Source: an uncultured Eubacteriales bacterium
Lineage (GTDB): Bacteria > Bacillota > Clostridia > Oscillospirales > UBA644
DNA: 31,424 nucleotides
Reading direction: 5' to 3'
Assembly (NCBI GenBank): GCA_900547165.1
Contig: URFZ01000018.1
Span: forward strand, 1-31,424
Of the stretch, positions 31,399 to 31,424 are shown in pieces (position 1 is the stretch's first letter; each line of letters starts with the position of its first letter). Made by a program: the position numbers and the translations under genes. The notes under the pieces are model-generated. The model did not search any database. It was not told the origin of the DNA and saw only the letters and a list, made by a program, of their open reading frames with translations.

Positions 31399-31424
31399 TA
31401 GTGTGAAATGATTTTGAAAAAAAA

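Overview
All genes in this window lie on the minus strand, so transcription runs from high to low coordinates. Strong GGAGG-type ribosome binding sites, frequent ATGA/GTGA start-stop overlaps, sigma-A-like promoters with 17-base spacers, lipoprotein signal peptides and the gene content (YfhO membrane protein, CapE/F/G capsule enzymes, indolepyruvate ferredoxin oxidoreductase beside phenylacetate-CoA ligase) point to an anaerobic Bacillota, most likely a gut-type Clostridia. There are no rRNA, tRNA, CRISPR or transposase genes that I can see.

Layout in transcription order. (1) 31398-26737: a surface-polysaccharide unit with a promoter, a 5' leader holding an attenuator-like terminator and a relic of a DegT-type aminotransferase, then a phosphoglycosyl transferase and three glycosyltransferases. 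This part is visibly more A+T-rich than the rest. (2) 26736-26256: about 480 bases with no gene. (3) 26255-22135: a second promoter, then capE, a small unknown lipoprotein, capF and capG (the UDP-N-acetyl-L-fucosamine route), closed by a clear terminator. (4) 22063-6595: a strong promoter followed by fourteen closely spaced genes: DegT aminotransferase, Gfo/Idh/MocA oxidoreductase, ceramidase-like hydrolase, DUF4091/GH123-like lipoprotein, two small paralogous unknowns, an N-acetylneuraminate-lyase-like aldolase, a second oxidoreductase, an aldo/keto reductase, a GH43 lipoprotein, a PIG-L deacetylase, a PfkB kinase, a mannitol-1-phosphate-dehydrogenase-like enzyme and a divergent NagB-like protein. 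(5) 6502-3710: a large YfhO-family membrane protein. (6) 3652-1: a third clear metabolic unit with its own promoter, encoding a sodium:solute symporter, phenylacetate-CoA ligase and the start of indolepyruvate ferredoxin oxidoreductase alpha subunit, which runs off the window.

The most interesting part is region 4. It looks like a dedicated pathway for an unusual N-acetylated or amino (possibly nonulosonate-like or aminocyclitol-like) glycan component. Two surface lipoproteins would release the sugar; cytosolic enzymes would then deacetylate, transaminate or oxidise, phosphorylate, cleave and deaminate it. Several enzymes carry altered active-site motifs (NagB-like and one Gfo/Idh protein), there is a pair of unknown paralogous proteins, and the unit contains no transporter or regulator. 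The substrate is not deducible from sequence alone. Regions 1 and 3 together supply sugar nucleotides and transferases for a capsule or exopolysaccharide; no flippase or polymerase is in the window.
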